Of a DNA stretch of 64,000 nucleotides, positions 63,606 to 64,000 are shown piece by piece (position 1 is the stretch's first letter; every line of letters starts with the position of its first letter). The notes under the pieces are model-generated. The model did no database searches and had not been told where the DNA came from. It saw nothing but the letters and a program-made list of their open reading frames with translations. The position numbers and the translations under genes are program-made. The stretch comes from Pseudorhodobacter turbinis (lineage in GTDB: Bacteria; Pseudomonadota; Alphaproteobacteria; Rhodobacterales; Rhodobacteraceae), in NCBI RefSeq assembly GCF_005234135.1, contig NZ_CP039964.1:992001-1056000 (forward strand), written 5' to 3'.

Positions 63606-64000
63606 ATGACCGACCAACGCATCCGCGACAGCTTTGCCAATCAGGGCCTGATGACCACATTGGGCGCAACCCTAAGCCACGTCGCTGCCGGAGAGGTCCA
63701 TATATCCGCCCCCTTGCAAGCCGCCACCAGCCAACAACACGGCGCGGGCCATGCGGGGCTTACCTTTGCGCTGGCCGATACCGCCGCGGGCTATGCCGCG
63801 CTGACATTGATGGAGGCGGGGCGCGAGGTGATGACGGTCGAGGCCAAGATCAACCTGATGGCCCCCGCGATCGGCGAGGTTCTGATCGCGCGCGGCAAGG
63901 TTATCCGCGCAGGCCGCCGCCTGACTGTGGTTCAGGCAGAGGTTTTCGCGATCAAAGGCGACACAGAAACCTGCATCGCCATCCTCCAAGGCACGATGAT
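63606..64000 (+). CDS. PaaI-type hotdog thioesterase (3' end outside window)
   Basis: 131 codons visible from ATG 63606, open to the window edge. Hotdog-fold motif: HGAGHAGLTFALADTAAGYAAL, written here in part, as in the PaaI/YbgC group, with Asp in LADTAAG. VEAKINLMAPAIGEVLIARG follows. PaaI-like proteins hydrolyse acyl- or phenylacetyl-CoA. Not closed, so the length is unknown. Divergent from the YmdB-like gene with a 114-base gap. Confidence 0.85.
   Translation, partial: MTDQRIRDSFANQGLMTTLGATLSHVAAGEVHISAPLQAATSQQHGAGHAGLTFALADTAAGYAALTLMEAGREVMTVEAKINLMAPAIGEVLIARGKVIRAGRRLTVVQAEVFAIKGDTETCIAILQGTM

Overview
The window is a gene-dense stretch of chromosome (about 57 protein genes, no rRNA or tRNA gene seen) from an alphaproteobacterium, most likely a marine Roseobacter-group member of the Rhodobacteraceae/Roseobacteraceae. 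This rests on GC-rich coding sequence, gene neighbourhoods I recognise from that group (hflK-hflC-degP; moxR-DUF58-DUF4159 beside a divergent DUF1285 gene; zur-znuCB divergent from znuA), a VPLPA-type C-terminal sorting signal, and a DUF6455 protein. No phage, insertion sequence, plasmid function or CRISPR array was found, so it reads as core chromosome.

Layout. 0-4 kb: a polyamine ABC importer operon (potABCD, potA cut by the window edge) facing a 2Fe-2S ferredoxin. 4-11 kb: a small lipoprotein, then on the minus strand rpiA-gor and hflK-hflC-degP (membrane protein quality control). 11-14 kb: serine deaminase sdaA, tail-to-tail with a thiamine diphosphokinase/sulfotransferase pair. 14-20 kb: a long acidic protein of unknown role, then the zinc uptake locus with one Zur box between the divergent arms. 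20-24 kb: a secreted glycerophosphodiesterase with a C-terminal sorting tail, NAD synthetase and a secreted MORN-repeat protein. 24-32 kb: leuA behind a leucine-rich leader peptide, then the rod-shape operon mreBCD-mrdA-rodA. 32-37 kb: two hydroxyacid reductases, a DadA-like oxidase preceded by a structured micro-ORF, an SH3 protein and a CDF metal exporter. 37-43 kb: Hsp20, a secreted trypsin-like protease and glycolate oxidase glcDEF. 43-50 kb: the MoxR/DUF58/DUF4159/membrane-protein operon. 50-64 kb: polA, a polysaccharide export lipoprotein gene that looks frameshifted in its signal peptide, argP/argO, an EamA transporter, kpsF-kdsB, galE, yebC, an SLC13 transporter, a YmdB-like phosphodiesterase and the start of a PaaI-type thioesterase.

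How they work together. Several genes concern the cell envelope: Mre/Rod/PBP2 for wall elongation, KpsF and KdsB for Kdo, GalE for sugar nucleotides, the Wza-like exporter, and DegP with HflKC for quality control. A second theme is C2 metabolism: glycolate oxidase makes glyoxylate and two nearby reductases can return it to glycolate or glycerate. The remaining genes are housekeeping.

The points I would look at first are the apparently leaderless leucine leader upstream of leuA, the hairpin-rich micro-ORF before the DadA-like gene, the single-base break in the polysaccharide export gene, the VPLPA tail on a phosphodiesterase, and the secreted protein with 18 MORN repeats. I did not see an unmistakable new multi-gene system.
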